Below, one piece after another: positions 22,343-32,479 of a stretch of DNA of 64,000 nucleotides. The position numbers and the translations under genes were made by a program. The DNA lies in contig NHNW01000057.1 of assembly GCA_002786025.1 (NCBI GenBank), forward strand, positions 186,001 to 250,000, written 5' to 3'. Below the pieces are notes generated by a model, which worked only from the letters and a program-made list of their open reading frames with translations, was not told the DNA's origin and ran no database searches. The stretch is from Zasmidium citrigriseum (lineage: Eukaryota; Ascomycota; Dothideomycetes; Mycosphaerellales; Mycosphaerellaceae). Each line of letters begins with the position of its first letter. Within the stretch, counting starts at the first letter, position 1.

Positions 22343-23256
22343 TTAGAGAGGCAATGATTTGTCGCCGGCTGCCTTTCTCCTCTCCATCAATTCTCTCCAG
22401 ACACCCCCACCATAGCCGCCTTCAAAGTCATCTCCCACATCGAAATATCCTTCCGGCATGACGGCAAAAGCTCGACCTGATCTGTTAGTAGCCGGTCATA
22501 GGTGAATTAGCCACAACACTTACCCGACACTTTGCGATCCGTCAAGCATTTGATGACAGCATCAACAAGAATTTGCTGATCTGCGAACGTGATTCTATTT
22601 CCCTCCTGTATGCCATACTGCGCAAGATTCTCGACGATTGGAGCTGTCAAAGGCGTCTTAATGAGCCAAGGTGCGATGAGATTGCAACGAATACCAAGCT
22701 CAGCATTCGCACGCGCTCGAACGCTCCGGAAAAGCCCTCGACCGCCGAACTTGGAAGCTGTGTACTGCGAGTTGTGCGTTACGTCGAGGTATCCTGCCGT
22801 CGAAGAGACGAAGAGAAGACATTTGTCGGCATGTGTCTGTGTCTGCTCGTCTTGGATTGGCTGCTTCATGTAGTACATGGCCAGGTACGAGGTATACAAT
22901 ACGCCCGTGAGATTTACATCCAGATGCAGAGTATCGGGCTTGGTTGGTCCATCTTTCGATTTCGCTAGGTCGACAATGCTTGCCTGTTTATCGATGCCGG
23001 CGAACATCAAGACTCCGTCGATTCCTCCTACACCTGCGAGCTCGGCTGCTTTCGCGAACATAGTTGCTTGGCTGTTCCAGTCGGAGACATCGCACTGGAT
23101 GTAATGGAGGGCTTCGACGTTGTCTTTCGTAGGGCGGATGTCTGTAATGATGACCTGAGCTCCAGCTTTTGCTGCTGCTTGGGCTGTGGCAAAGCCTAGT
23201 CCAGAGGCGCCGCCAGTGATCAGAATCGTCTTTCCCGCGAGGCTTGGGATCGCCAT
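22343..23256 (-). CDS. Short-chain dehydrogenase/reductase
   Basis: The protein has about 288 residues in two exons, 22524-23256 and 22343-22476. The intron has GTAAGT and a TACTAAC-like branch site (CTACTAACAG) before CAG. The cofactor motif is GGASGLG near residue 15, followed by DVSDW, an MFAGI segment replacing NAG, and the catalytic triad Ser in FVSSTAGY with YTASK. ITDIR after beta-2 suggests NAD(H) preference. The second exon adds a short tail (AFAVMPEGYFDVGDDFEGG...WRELMERR). It is not near other metabolic genes; the substrate is unknown. Confidence 0.87.
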
Positions 23257-24336
23257 AATGAAGGTGAGATCGAGTTTGCTTTCTAATCCGGACTTGAAAG
23301 GGCGAGCTGCTGTTGAGCCGGGCTAAGAGTGCCGTTAAGGATCATATATGGGTTTCCATCTACAACCTTCCTTGAGACGCCGACGACGTGTATATTGTGC
23401 ACAATCTGGCTTTGCCATCGGAAAACGGGTAATCGTTCCGGCTGTCAATGCTCTGTACTGGCACATCCGGCTCCAAGAAGCTGATTTTGAGACCAGGGGA
23501 CGAAACTCAAAGCTGTGCATAAAAGTTGTGAAAATTGTGATGAATCAGTGTCACCAGTCAACACAAATTAATGACCCGCTATGCGCCGAGTAAGCTTCTT
23601 CGATCAAGGATCTTGCGAAGTCATGGAGGAAGAAAATAATGAACAGTACGTGAAGCCGCATACAGAGAAAGAACGTATCTGCCCCTTTCATCCCATGAAG
23701 CGCTGTGACTGCCTCTCGGAATTTAGCGTCTACTTGGAGCCCTATCTGCACACGACTGTGAAGGCTTGGTCGATCGATTGGACGTTGCTCACGCGCAGTG
23801 TTCCAGTGTGTCATGCTCCGAAGGAATGGAAGTGTCAGGGGGGGTGCATTTGACGCAAAGCGGGTGCCATACGGCAGTGCGAAGTTGAAGATGAGTGAGC
23901 TGTCCACGATCAAACTTGCTTGGAAAGATTGATAGAGCAAGAACGAGGTCTCATGGGAGAGACGATGGCTGGAGTCGGATTAACGCACGGTGAGACATTC
24001 TCATGCTTGGCTGCCATTCAATCCAATGACTGGTGCATAGTATCTACTTCGCAGACAACTTCCAACGACACAATGTAAGACTTCCTGCGAATCAACTACA
24101 TACTACAGCCTATGGACCCAACCTATTCAAGAGGCGCCTCATAGAACCGCCTTTGTTCCTTGCATGGGCCTCGCCCAACAAAGCAGGAAGAACTATGCTT
24201 TGCAATCTTTGTTCTTCTAATGATTCCCTTTTTCGCAACGGCTCGCATGCCTACATGTCTATCGGCCCTTCCGACCTCCATTCCTGCAGCGCCTACACAC
24301 ATCCTTCACTCTTCATATTCATGTCAACTCGTGAAC
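23257..24336. other. Intergenic
   Basis: About 1.1 kb between the SDR promoter and the 3' end of the next gene. A 129-codon minus ORF (23551-23940) and others overlap here without recognisable domains. No repeats were noticed. Confidence 0.45.
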
Positions 24337-25656
24337 TCAGTTCCAGCCCAAGACCTTTCCATTCGGCAGCACACCGCAGCTGCAAGGCTTGGAGCAGTAC
24401 TTGCAGCAAGGTACGAAGATATCGGGACACCGAGGACGATACTGACCGTCCTTGTTACAGAAAGCGCAGATCTTGGGTGAGAATCTGGCCTCTGGAAGAT
24501 GCGGCGACTGCGGATAGTAATGGCCATCCTCATCGAACTCCATCTTGTCGTCCGACACCACCGTCGTTGGCTGGGTGTCCTCGCTGCCGGATCTCCGATC
24601 AGATTCATCTGCAGTCTGCTCGCGCGATGAGGCGTCCTGGCTGTCTGAGCTGGTCTCTTCATCTTCTGGAGTCTCGGCGGTTCTCTCCGCCTCGGCGATC
24701 TCCTCCTCAGTCATATAGCAGAGCTGATCATCAACACGATCCTCATCAGTCTTGCTCAGCTTCTCATTATGCATCCTGCACAATTCTCTCCAAATGGGCC
24801 TCCACTCCATCAACCACTTCGGCGACCAAGTGTCGTGGACCTTGCGATATCCATTCGCCAGATCGACAAGCTGCTGCTTGCGAATGAACGGCAATCGACA
24901 CTTGAACTCGACAGGCCAGGAGATGACACTCTCAGCTTTCTGGTAGATGGCCTCAGACGGAGTCGGCACCAGCGTAAACGACTCCCGCACAGTCTTGACA
25001 ACATATCCCGGATACTCGACAGGCTTGACATGCTGTTTCTTGGCCCGAGTGGACTTGTTGTGCTCGTGGATGACCTGCACATTGATCTGCTCAATGCACT
25101 CCATCTGGTCTTCTGGCTCAAGCGCTGCGACGTATTCCTGGAACCCGGGAAGAGCAGCTTCAATGCGATTCTTGCGACGGTCTGGTGGTCGCTTGTTCCC
25201 TGCCTGGGTCTTGAACTCGGCAGCGATGGAGTTGATGATCTCGAAGGCTCGTGCCTTGGCCAGAGACAAGCCATCTTCAAGCTTGATCAGGTTCTCGGGC
25301 ACGGTCTTGCCGATTGGTGCTGGGAGGTCTTCCAGAGGCTTGATGTTGAGGATGGGGACGATGTAGTGGCGCTTGGGCTGCTCCTCGAGATCAATGACCT
25401 CCTGGGCTTTGCGCTTTCGTCGCTTCATAACCGGCTCATGCAGTGCCAGTGGTGCTTCGTCTTTGGGAACTGCTGCTCTGGGAGGCATGATGTCTGGCAA
25501 ATCGTCGAGGTCAATTGGGTCGTCGTATGTTCCCCCGGCGTCCATAGGAGTGTCATGGCGTATGGTCTTCGAGGATTCAGGCGGCGTGATGGAAGTGTCC
25601 TCGTCGTCTGGATCGGAATAGTCATCCAGGTCGAGGTCACGCGCAGCTGGCTCCAT
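24337..25656 (-). CDS. Uncharacterised acidic protein with Cys-rich C-terminus
   Basis: An intronless 439-residue ORF starts at ATG 25654-25656. The N-terminus is very acidic (LDLDDYSDPDDEDT). A basic run VMKRRKRKAQEV near residue 75 looks like a nuclear localisation signal. A helical middle part contains EFKTQAGNKRPPDRRKNR and WSPKWLMEWRPIWREL. A Ser/Glu-rich linker leads to a C-terminal block with eight cysteines (CAFCNKDGQ..., CPDIFVPCCKYC, CSCG) that could bind zinc. No family was recognised. The acidic linker, NLS-like segment and Cys block suggest a nuclear role; this is inference. The long uninterrupted frame and biased third positions support a real gene. Confidence 0.72.
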   Translation of the reverse strand: MEPAARDLDLDDYSDPDDEDTSITPPESSKTIRHDTPMDAGGTYDDPIDLDDLPDIMPPRAAVPKDEAPLALHEPVMKRRKRKAQEVIDLEEQPKRHYIVPILNIKPLEDLPAPIGKTVPENLIKLEDGLSLAKARAFEIINSIAAEFKTQAGNKRPPDRRKNRIEAALPGFQEYVAALEPEDQMECIEQINVQVIHEHNKSTRAKKQHVKPVEYPGYVVKTVRESFTLVPTPSEAIYQKAESVISWPVEFKCRLPFIRKQQLVDLANGYRKVHDTWSPKWLMEWRPIWRELCRMHNEKLSKTDEDRVDDQLCYMTEEEIAEAERTAETPEDEETSSDSQDASSREQTADESDRRSGSEDTQPTTVVSDDKMEFDEDGHYYPQSPHLPEARFSPKICAFCNKDGQYRPRCPDIFVPCCKYCSKPCSCGVLPNGKVLGWN

Positions 25657-26847
25657 GGCTGAAGGCTTGTTGCGTTGTCGAAGAATGATAATAGCGGTGT
25701 TGACGAGGACCAGTCTGAGGCGAATAAGAATCGCTCGGGAGGCAGAGCGTGGTCTTGCTTCGCAGGATGTTCAGTACGAATTTCCGTCAGGGTCGAGGAG
25801 GCAGTCGCGAGTGATGGAGACCGTCAACGTCCTTCGAGCTTCTGCCGTGAAAGATCAAAAAATGCCGATGCAGTAGGTCAAGACCAGTGTTGGGCGTCCT
25901 GCGTATTTAAAGATCCGCCAAATCACACGCTGCGAGGCGTCAGCGGTCGAGTGAATAGCATCTGACTCCCTCCCTGCGTGTTGGCACAGCAACGCCGGGA
26001 GCATTCACTTGCAGTTACGAGGCAGGCACGTATGCCAAATGTATTGCTGCGCTGTGGAAATATTACTGAGTCTTAAGTACGCAGCCGGTGTCCTCGTTGG
26101 AGCTAAATGGTAGGAGAGGTGTGTGGAAAGTGCGTGGCTACTTTCGTCAAGTAGGTCTGACCTGGACTCCTTCCTCGAGTCTCAATCTCGTTCTTGCCGT
26201 CGGTAACAACCGGCTTCGTTGCTGCTATGCCTCCCACGGCCACTTGACTCCTCGCCTGGGTTTATTACAATGCCACTACCCAAAGCGCCAACATTGCCTT
26301 ATAACGGCTCCATAGCTGGGGAAAGTCGAGTTTACGGTGTCTTGGCAATCACATGCCAACATGGCTGACCTCGTCAAGCCCGCCCTACAGCGATTAAGTT
26401 CTCCGACGTTCTATCCTAAAGAATACGACCCATGAGTGACAAGAATGGCTTCTAGCGTCGCCGCAAGCAATGATTGGTGAGTCGACGACAAAGATCTAAT
26501 TTTGGCCTCTTCTGCCCGACCTCGAATCCATATTCACTCGCCTGTCGCCCGTTAAGGTTTGTCGGGCGTGACGCTATGTTCGCTTTCCAAGATTCAGTAT
26601 TTAAAGCCTATTAGGCGCTCACTTCTCTTTAGTCCTCATCCTTGCCGACCAACATTCGTCGTCAAGATCGCGGTGCGTCTTGACGTTGGATCTCCGCCAG
26701 TTCCCGGCGCACAACGACCTCTGCCCGCTTCTCTTCCAAAATCTTGACAATCAGACTCCGCAACCATCACTGCAGCGCACCTCGAATCAGGCCACTGTCC
26801 TAGCCGCTTCACGCAACGACAAATCTTCCAACCCACCTCTGGCCAGC
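25657..26847. other. Intergenic, divergent promoters
   Basis: About 1.2 kb between two divergent starts. No convincing ORF or RNA gene. Pyrimidine-rich stretches near 26610-26650 may belong to the transcription start of the F-box-like gene. Confidence 0.45.
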
Positions 26848-28185
26848 ATGGCCTCCAAGCCATTGCAACCCGACGATGGCGCCGACCACACCCCGGAGAT
26901 CGACCATGACTACCAAGCACTACTCGAGGCTCGCCGAGATCTCAGATGCCAGCTCGAGCCACTCCTTCTGTGCCACCGCCATGACGCCCAGCTGCCATTC
27001 TCCTTGTCAGAACTCGTCGTCATGGCGCTCATGTTCAGCGACGACGAATACTTGACCACTGTCGACATCTTCCGTTGGGCGGCCGACAACTTCGACTGCT
27101 ACAACCGGCAAACCCTTGATATCGCCCAGAATATCATGCGTAATGGCCCCGGAGCTGGTTGGGAGAATACTCTGGTCGAAATGCACGAGACCTTCGCGAG
27201 AGGCTTCGGCGACTACCGACTTGATCGCATACTCGAGCCCTTGGTCGGCAGCTCGCCGCTTTGTGGAACTGTCAGTGTCGACGCTGCACGCATCCACCTT
27301 CAGAAATGGCTCGAGCCTGAGCGCACGGGGACCTTTCGCTTCCTAGATCTTCCCCCTGAGCTCCGCAATAGAATCTACGACATGACGGTCACATTCCCAG
27401 ACTCTGTCATCGACCTCGGCAGACCCTGTTGGGAAAAGCATGACAAGGGATCGGATGAAGGACACTTCTGCATTGTCAATCAGGCCGAGAAGTACACGGC
27501 GCACGAGCTTGAGTTTCAGTATGCGCACCCCAAGGACCTCTTGAGCCTCTCACGCACCTGCAAGCAGCTGTTCAAGGAGGTCATGACGGTATTCTACGGC
27601 AGCAACGAGTTCAGCTTCGACGTTGATGATCTTGTCAAGTTCGTCAAGCGTGTCCCGTTCGAGCGCCTGCGTTACATGAAGAAGATTTCCCTCTGGCTGT
27701 TTGCCGAAAAGGCTTTCTGCATCGCTTGTGACCAGAGGCACCGAGATGCATTGGATATCCTTTGCCGCGCTGTAAGTCTAGATCAGCTCTCGCTTACGAT
27801 TCAGAAGTGGGACTGGCTTTCCACTGGCGACATAATCTGTAACGACTGCGAGACCCCGGAAGTTCGCCCAGAAAGCCCGACGGATGTTCCGCTTTGGTCC
27901 TCGGTGGCTCGTCTTGCCTCCAAGTCGAAGGTGGTGGTGATCGACAATGCTGAAAAGAGCTATCACGATGCGGACGAGTTGGTGCTGGTTACGAGAGAGT
28001 TTCTTGTGACCAAAGCAGGCCTACGCTTGAAAGAAATGAGGAAGGGGAACGACCCCGTTGCGGACAAGAGCGTCAATGAGGAGGATCTCGCGGAGGTGGA
28101 CATCGAAGCAGTCTATGAAAGCAAGGAGACATATGAAATGGAGGAGAAACCAAAGTGGAATGAAGAGGGGGCCGGGACAATGTAG
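26848..28185 (+). CDS. F-box-like (2EXR-type) protein with N-terminal helical domain
   Basis: The protein has 445 residues from ATG 26848 (context CAGCATGGCC); the frame is open to an upstream ATG-less start at 26680, but the upstream part is low-complexity. The segment FRFLDLPPELRNRIYDMTV (about residues 165-183) is the standard start of fungal F-box-like/2EXR proteins, followed by LLSLSRTCKQLFKEVMTVFYGSN, the usual second block. Before it, residues about 45-90 (LPFSLSELVVMALMFSD...TTVDIFRWAADNF) resemble a fork-head-like winged helix seen in some Dothideomycete proteins; this is tentative. The C-terminus is acidic. Function unknown; F-box-like proteins may act in ubiquitin ligase complexes. 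Confidence 0.78.
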   Translation: MASKPLQPDDGADHTPEIDHDYQALLEARRDLRCQLEPLLLCHRHDAQLPFSLSELVVMALMFSDDEYLTTVDIFRWAADNFDCYNRQTLDIAQNIMRNGPGAGWENTLVEMHETFARGFGDYRLDRILEPLVGSSPLCGTVSVDAARIHLQKWLEPERTGTFRFLDLPPELRNRIYDMTVTFPDSVIDLGRPCWEKHDKGSDEGHFCIVNQAEKYTAHELEFQYAHPKDLLSLSRTCKQLFKEVMTVFYGSNEFSFDVDDLVKFVKRVPFERLRYMKKISLWLFAEKAFCIACDQRHRDALDILCRAVSLDQLSLTIQKWDWLSTGDIICNDCETPEVRPESPTDVPLWSSVARLASKSKVVVIDNAEKSYHDADELVLVTREFLVTKAGLRLKEMRKGNDPVADKSVNEEDLAEVDIEAVYESKETYEMEEKPKWNEEGAGTM

Positions 28186-28643
28186 GCGCTCAGAAATTGT
28201 CCCGACAGAAGAGGAGGACGAAGATGACTCCGGCAAATACTTTTCTTGTAAAGTCAGTGATCGGAATTTGCAACCACTCGAGTATCAAGAAGTCCGAGCA
28301 AAGACCAGGTCAGGGGAGAGAATGTTCAAAGCCAGTACGCAACAAGAAGAGTAACAAGGACAGAGAAACTCGCGACGGTCGGCGAGGGAGGAAGAGAGGC
28401 ACCAGTCATTAGTCTTGGCAATCACATGCGATCAAGCTGATGGTAGGCGAGCTTGCGCCAGACCTGACTGAACTCTACATGCATTCTAAATGAGCGACTA
28501 GATAAGCAAGAACGCAACCACAATTATCAACGCAGACCTATCACTCTGCCGTAGTACCCGCGGTTAGGTAGCAATCCACCTACAGAGTTTTAGCAACTAA
28601 GCCATCCATTAATGTTTCCAATGTACGAGTCTGCGAATAAATG
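28186..28643. other. Intergenic
   Basis: About 460 bases between the F-box-like gene and the CVNH relic. A short plus ORF (28058-28354) overlaps the gene end and is probably not coding. Confidence 0.5.
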
Positions 28644-29148
28644 TCAGTACCTTCCCCAAATGTAAACTCCGCACGATTGCATACTGAGATTGGTGGTACT
28701 AGCGTCCGAACCACCCTGACCATCAGCACAATTGGCGCCCAAGTTGCGGCCCTGTAGCAAGCTCTCCCCGCTACAAGACGTGCCGAAATTCCCATTAAAT
28801 TAACATCCACAGAGTCAGCCGCGATCCTATCACATCACCAGAACGACAGAGTGACACGTACCTCTTCTCATAGATAAGCTGTCCCAGATCATTGCCAATG
28901 CAGTTCCCCAAGCGGAGATTGGTGTCGATTTCCGCACCGTTGTCGGCCGTGCAGGTCGCGACCAGGTATCATCCGTCCGTGTCTTCGGCCAAGTGCTGTC
29001 CATTGCATGACTTGACGAAGCCGCCGCTGCGGAGCTTTTGGGGATTGCTTGGGTTCCAGGTAGGTCCGGCGACCGTTGTGGAAGTGGTAGATGTTGAGGC
29101 TGGGACGGCGTTTGCGAGGCTGAAGAGGCCTGCGAGGAAGGTGGCTAT
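28644..29148 (-). pseudogene. Cyanovirin-N (CVNH) lectin-like gene, probably inactivated
   Basis: The minus strand reads a signal peptide-like segment (ATFLAGLFSLANAVPAS), then CVNH blocks GGFVKSCNGQHL, YLVATC, LRLGNCIGNDLGQLIYEK, and in a second part GNFGTSCSG with SMQSCGVYIWG, ending in TGA at 28644-28646. Three defects are seen. The expected start codon in the strong context ATCAAA-ATG-GCC is ATA at 29146-29148. A TGA interrupts DG-YLVATC near 28964, where a Trp fits the family. The second part follows a GTACGT donor but the expected acceptor AG before TGGGAATTTC reads AA. All three are single G-to-A changes on the coding strand. CVNH lectins bind high-mannose glycans. A wrong gene model is possible, but the domain match is clear. 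Confidence 0.65.
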
Positions 29149-30194
29149 TTTGATGGTAGTGTGAATTCTTGCTTTTGTTTTTGGTGGTTTGTATTGGCTA
29201 AGCTTGGTTCTTAAAGATGATGGTGGTCGAAGGGTGCTGATTCTGAATGTGGTTGCAGACCTTAATAAGTCATGCTGCCTGAGCGAGGACATTCACATCT
29301 CCCCCATCTGTAGCTCATTCATTGCCTGGATGGAAGACACAGATCAGTCTTGGAAGGCAACGCTAGCCTCCCAACCAAGCCCTGACGAATTTGAGTCTTC
29401 CTTCCATTCCCCGTGATGCATTCCATGCCACTAGAACGGTGGCAATAGGTTCTGGCACGAACGTTTGTGGGTCAGCGTGTTCATGCGAGCCCACGCAATA
29501 GTCAAAGCCTTGTCGGGGATATGATGCATTTAAGGGACCGTCAGCACGTGTGCAACGCTGCAACCACGAGGCCCGGCTCCGTACGGCTTGCATTTAGCGC
29601 CGCATACAGTGCTCATAGGGCTCCCAACTCGAGCAACTATTCCAACCAAAACCGTCGACTTTTACTTCCCCAAGATCCGAAGTCGGTCCACTCTCGATCA
29701 AGTCGAAGACGTTCTTCGGGGGAATAATGTATCGCAGTGCAAAGAGCGAGCAGACAGCCTAGTCGAGCCCGACGAGCAAACACAGAACTTTCAGATCCGA
29801 AGGTTACCTAGTCGAGGGAAGTAATCGTCCCAGATTGTCCATCCGATGCTGGCGTTGTAATTGCAAACATTGCGTAATGCTTGAATCTATGATAAGACTA
29901 CCTCAGATGGACATATACAGACTTCGATTCTCGTAATCGGAAACTACATAGCAGAGAGAAGTAGTCTGTGACAAATCGGACCCAGTACTGCATCACATGT
30001 GACTGTTGTAATTGCTACTCAGTAACGTTTCTTCTTTTCAATCGTGCTCCGAGTTGGGACACTCTGATCACCGTACGAGTGCCGGTCTGTGGATCACCCT
30101 CCGACGAGCTCGAGTTCTTCTCGCCCGTCTACGGTTTCTCTACACGCCCCCTTTTGACTATGTAGCGACTTCGCCCTTCCGTCACGATCCAATC
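29149..30194. other. Intergenic
   Basis: About 1 kb with only short overlapping ORFs; nothing recognised. The left part would be the promoter of the CVNH relic. Confidence 0.45.
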
Positions 30195-30728
30195 CTATCC
30201 CATCCCCAAACCAGAAACACTCGTCTCCCTCTCAGCTATCCACCTCCCCTCCCCATCCCTCACAAAAGTAAAAACCGTAACCAACTTCCTCGCAATCACA
30301 CCCGTCGTCTCCTCCGTCCCGCCCGTCTCCGTCGAATGCGTATACATATGGACACATCCCTCTTCCATATCAACGCTCCCCGTACAGAACATAACCTCCA
30401 GTCGAAAGTTCGGGTATTCCGAGCAAGCAGTTTTGAAAGCGGCGACCAGTCCTTCTTTGGAGTTTGAGGAGGGCCTGGGCCCGGCGTCAAAGGAGCCGAC
30501 GAAGTCTGGCGAGACGTATTTCCAGCCTGGGGCGGAGGTGAAGGTGCGGTTGTTGATGGAGTCTGTGCAGTTGCGGATTACCCATTCGACGTGGCTGGAG
30601 ACTTCTTCTGGAGTCGCTGGGAATTCGCATTCGCATGGTGCCTGGGCTGGCGGTGGCTTGTTGTTGTCTTGCTGTTGGATTGTCGAGGGGAGAGCGCCCA
30701 TGTTCACACTGCTGTCCAAATCTGGCAT
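30195..30728 (-). CDS. NTF2/SnoaL-like protein
   Basis: An intronless ORF of 177 residues starts at ATG 30726-30728, giving MPDLDSSVNMGAL. The cone-shaped NTF2-like pattern is visible: a helix with VEWVIRNCTDSINNRT, then WKYVSPDFVGSFD, then an insertion and strands FRLEVMFCTGSVD, CVHMYTHSTETGG and KLVTVFTFVRDGEGRWI. Such proteins are often polyketide cyclases, dehydratases or binding proteins. It lies 210 bases from the 3' end of the NmrA-like gene on the same strand, so both might belong to the metabolic cluster that resumes beyond the transposon. No catalytic His/Asp pair can be assigned with confidence. Confidence 0.75.
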   Translation of the reverse strand: MPDLDSSVNMGALPSTIQQQDNNKPPPAQAPCECEFPATPEEVSSHVEWVIRNCTDSINNRTFTSAPGWKYVSPDFVGSFDAGPRPSSNSKEGLVAAFKTACSEYPNFRLEVMFCTGSVDMEEGCVHMYTHSTETGGTEETTGVIARKLVTVFTFVRDGEGRWIAERETSVSGLGMG

Positions 30729-30937
30729 TATCAAGCCTCGAGAGGGCTTTCATCAGACTCGGGATAGTTTGGCGGTGTACATCTCTTGGGTTCTCACGTC
30801 ACGCGCCACAGAGTTCAGCTCGCTAGTTTGCTTGATTGGAAAGCTTCGCTACGAAGCGAGAGGATGTCTGCCAGTCATTTGATGTAGCTCGATATATAGG
30901 TGATCACGGTACTACATCATCTATCTGAATGACATTC

Positions 30938-32128
30938 TTAAGCTGCCGCAACAGGCACGCCCTCCGCAGGGTTCATCTCACTAGCCTGCAAGCCCCTATC
31001 CTCAAACGTCTTGGTCTTCTGCGCCGCAAGATTATCCAAGAAAGTCGTACCCTCAAACTTCCACGGCCCGTTATCATGGATCCACTTCTCCAAAGTGAAC
31101 TTAGGCGTCGAGCCCTCCACAAGCCACTGATCAAACGCCGGCTGGTAGTTCTCGGCACCAGGGCCAAAGATGCTGTACTCGCCTGCGATTCTCAAGGTCT
31201 CGGTGAGCTGGTCAGCGATGTTCTTGGGATAGTCTTTTTCGAACTCTTCTTGGGAGACGTTGCTGAGAAGAACTTCACGGCCGGATTCTTTCTTGAGAGT
31301 GTCGACGATCTCGCGGGCGGTGGTCCAGGCAGAGACGCAGTTGATGGTGACGCCATTCGCACGAGCGCCGCTTTCGAAGAGGCCCATGATCCATTTGCCT
31401 CCGTCCTGAGGTGGGTCGATCATTGGCCAAGGGGTGGAGTCTGATGAGAGGGGGAGAATGAGGATTGGAGTTCCATCTGGCTTCTTGCGGAGCAGGTTGG
31501 GGAGGAAAGAGAGAAACATGCCTGAGGTGAGAATTAGCAAGGCAGTCCAACAACGTCTGTGATGGGCTTACCAGGTCTGAAAAAGCTCGTCAACATATCG
31601 CCCTTGTTCTCGTCCATGTAAGCCTGGACAGTGGCCTTGCTGTCGTAATGTGCCAAGTTTGGCAGGACTCCGCTGGTAAGACGTGTGGCGTGTGGAAGAC
31701 TCGAATAGATGAGATGCTGAACACCCTCCGCCTTGCAGGCATCGAAGACTCGCTTGCCTTGTTCGACCTCAATTGCATAACTGTGAATAGACCAGAAGTC
31801 GGTCATAGCAAAGACACCGTACGAGCCACGAACGGCAGCTTTGAGGGACTCGAGAGAGTTGAGATCGCCAGTAACCACTTCAGCACCTCGCTCAACGAGA
31901 GCTTTCGCTTTTGCGCTGGATGTGTCTCGAGTTACGCCACGGACTGGACACGAAACATGTAAGGTCAGCGGAAGTCTTAGACATACTGAAACCTGGCCTC
32001 TGCTTTTGAGCACACATACCAATGTACTTCTCTGATAGCGATGGCATGCTAAGGACGGTGTTGATAACGCCGCTGCCTTGGTTGCCATTGGCACCGAAGA
32101 CGGTGATGACCTTGCGTGGGGTCGACAT
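30938..32128 (-). CDS. NmrA-like NAD(P)-binding reductase
   Basis: The protein has about 354 residues in three exons: 32020-32128, 31572-31943 and 30938-31521. The N-terminal Rossmann motif is ITVFGANGNQGSG, followed by VRGVTRDTSSAKA, GAEVVTGDLNS, a YGVFAMTDFW segment and HLIYSSLP, all NmrA-family blocks. The protein ends EGVPVAAA. NmrA-like proteins are either redox sensors that bind dinucleotides or true reductases of isoflavone-reductase type. A perfect TCGG-N4-CCGA palindrome lies about 240 bases upstream (32364-32375), the same motif found in promoters of the cluster to the right. This suggests co-regulation despite the transposon between them. Confidence 0.88.
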
Positions 32129-32479
32129 GTTGTAAGAGTATTTGCTGTTGAATGTGTGGGCAATAGGTCCAAGAAGATGTGAGGTTGATGCCGTTGAGGT
32201 AGACCTCTTCTAAATGCCAGTACTCGGCGACGAGCTTTCCAGTCGAACGTAAGCCGAGAGGGAGAGTTGCGGCCAGCGACGTTCTGACCCGACTACCGAT
32301 TCGCATGCACGGACAGTGCTCCAAATCCGTGAAGGCAAAGGCGTCACTCGGTCTGAGAGGGATTCGGGATCCCGACTGATCGGGCCGTTTTCATTGGCCG
32401 AAATCGAAGTCCATTTCGCAAGGCTGTGACTGGCAGACGATAGAGATTTTTATTGTACTGGTCATCACACTGCCGGAAT
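32129..32479. other. Intergenic, NmrA promoter and 3' flank of Zn2Cys6 gene
   Basis: About 350 bases. It contains the palindrome listed separately at 32364-32375. No ORF of note. Confidence 0.6.
32364..32375 (+). promoter_or_regulatory. Palindrome TCGGGATCCCGA upstream of NmrA-like gene
   Basis: A perfect 12-bp palindrome of the form TCGG-N4-CCGA (inverted CGG triplets spaced by four) fits a Zn2Cys6 dimer site. It recurs in at least three intergenic regions of the cluster on the other side of transposon copy 2. Confidence 0.5.

Noticed and set aside
23551..23940. 129-codon minus ORF
   Set aside because: No domain, no partner exon, and overlaps an equally open plus-strand ORF.
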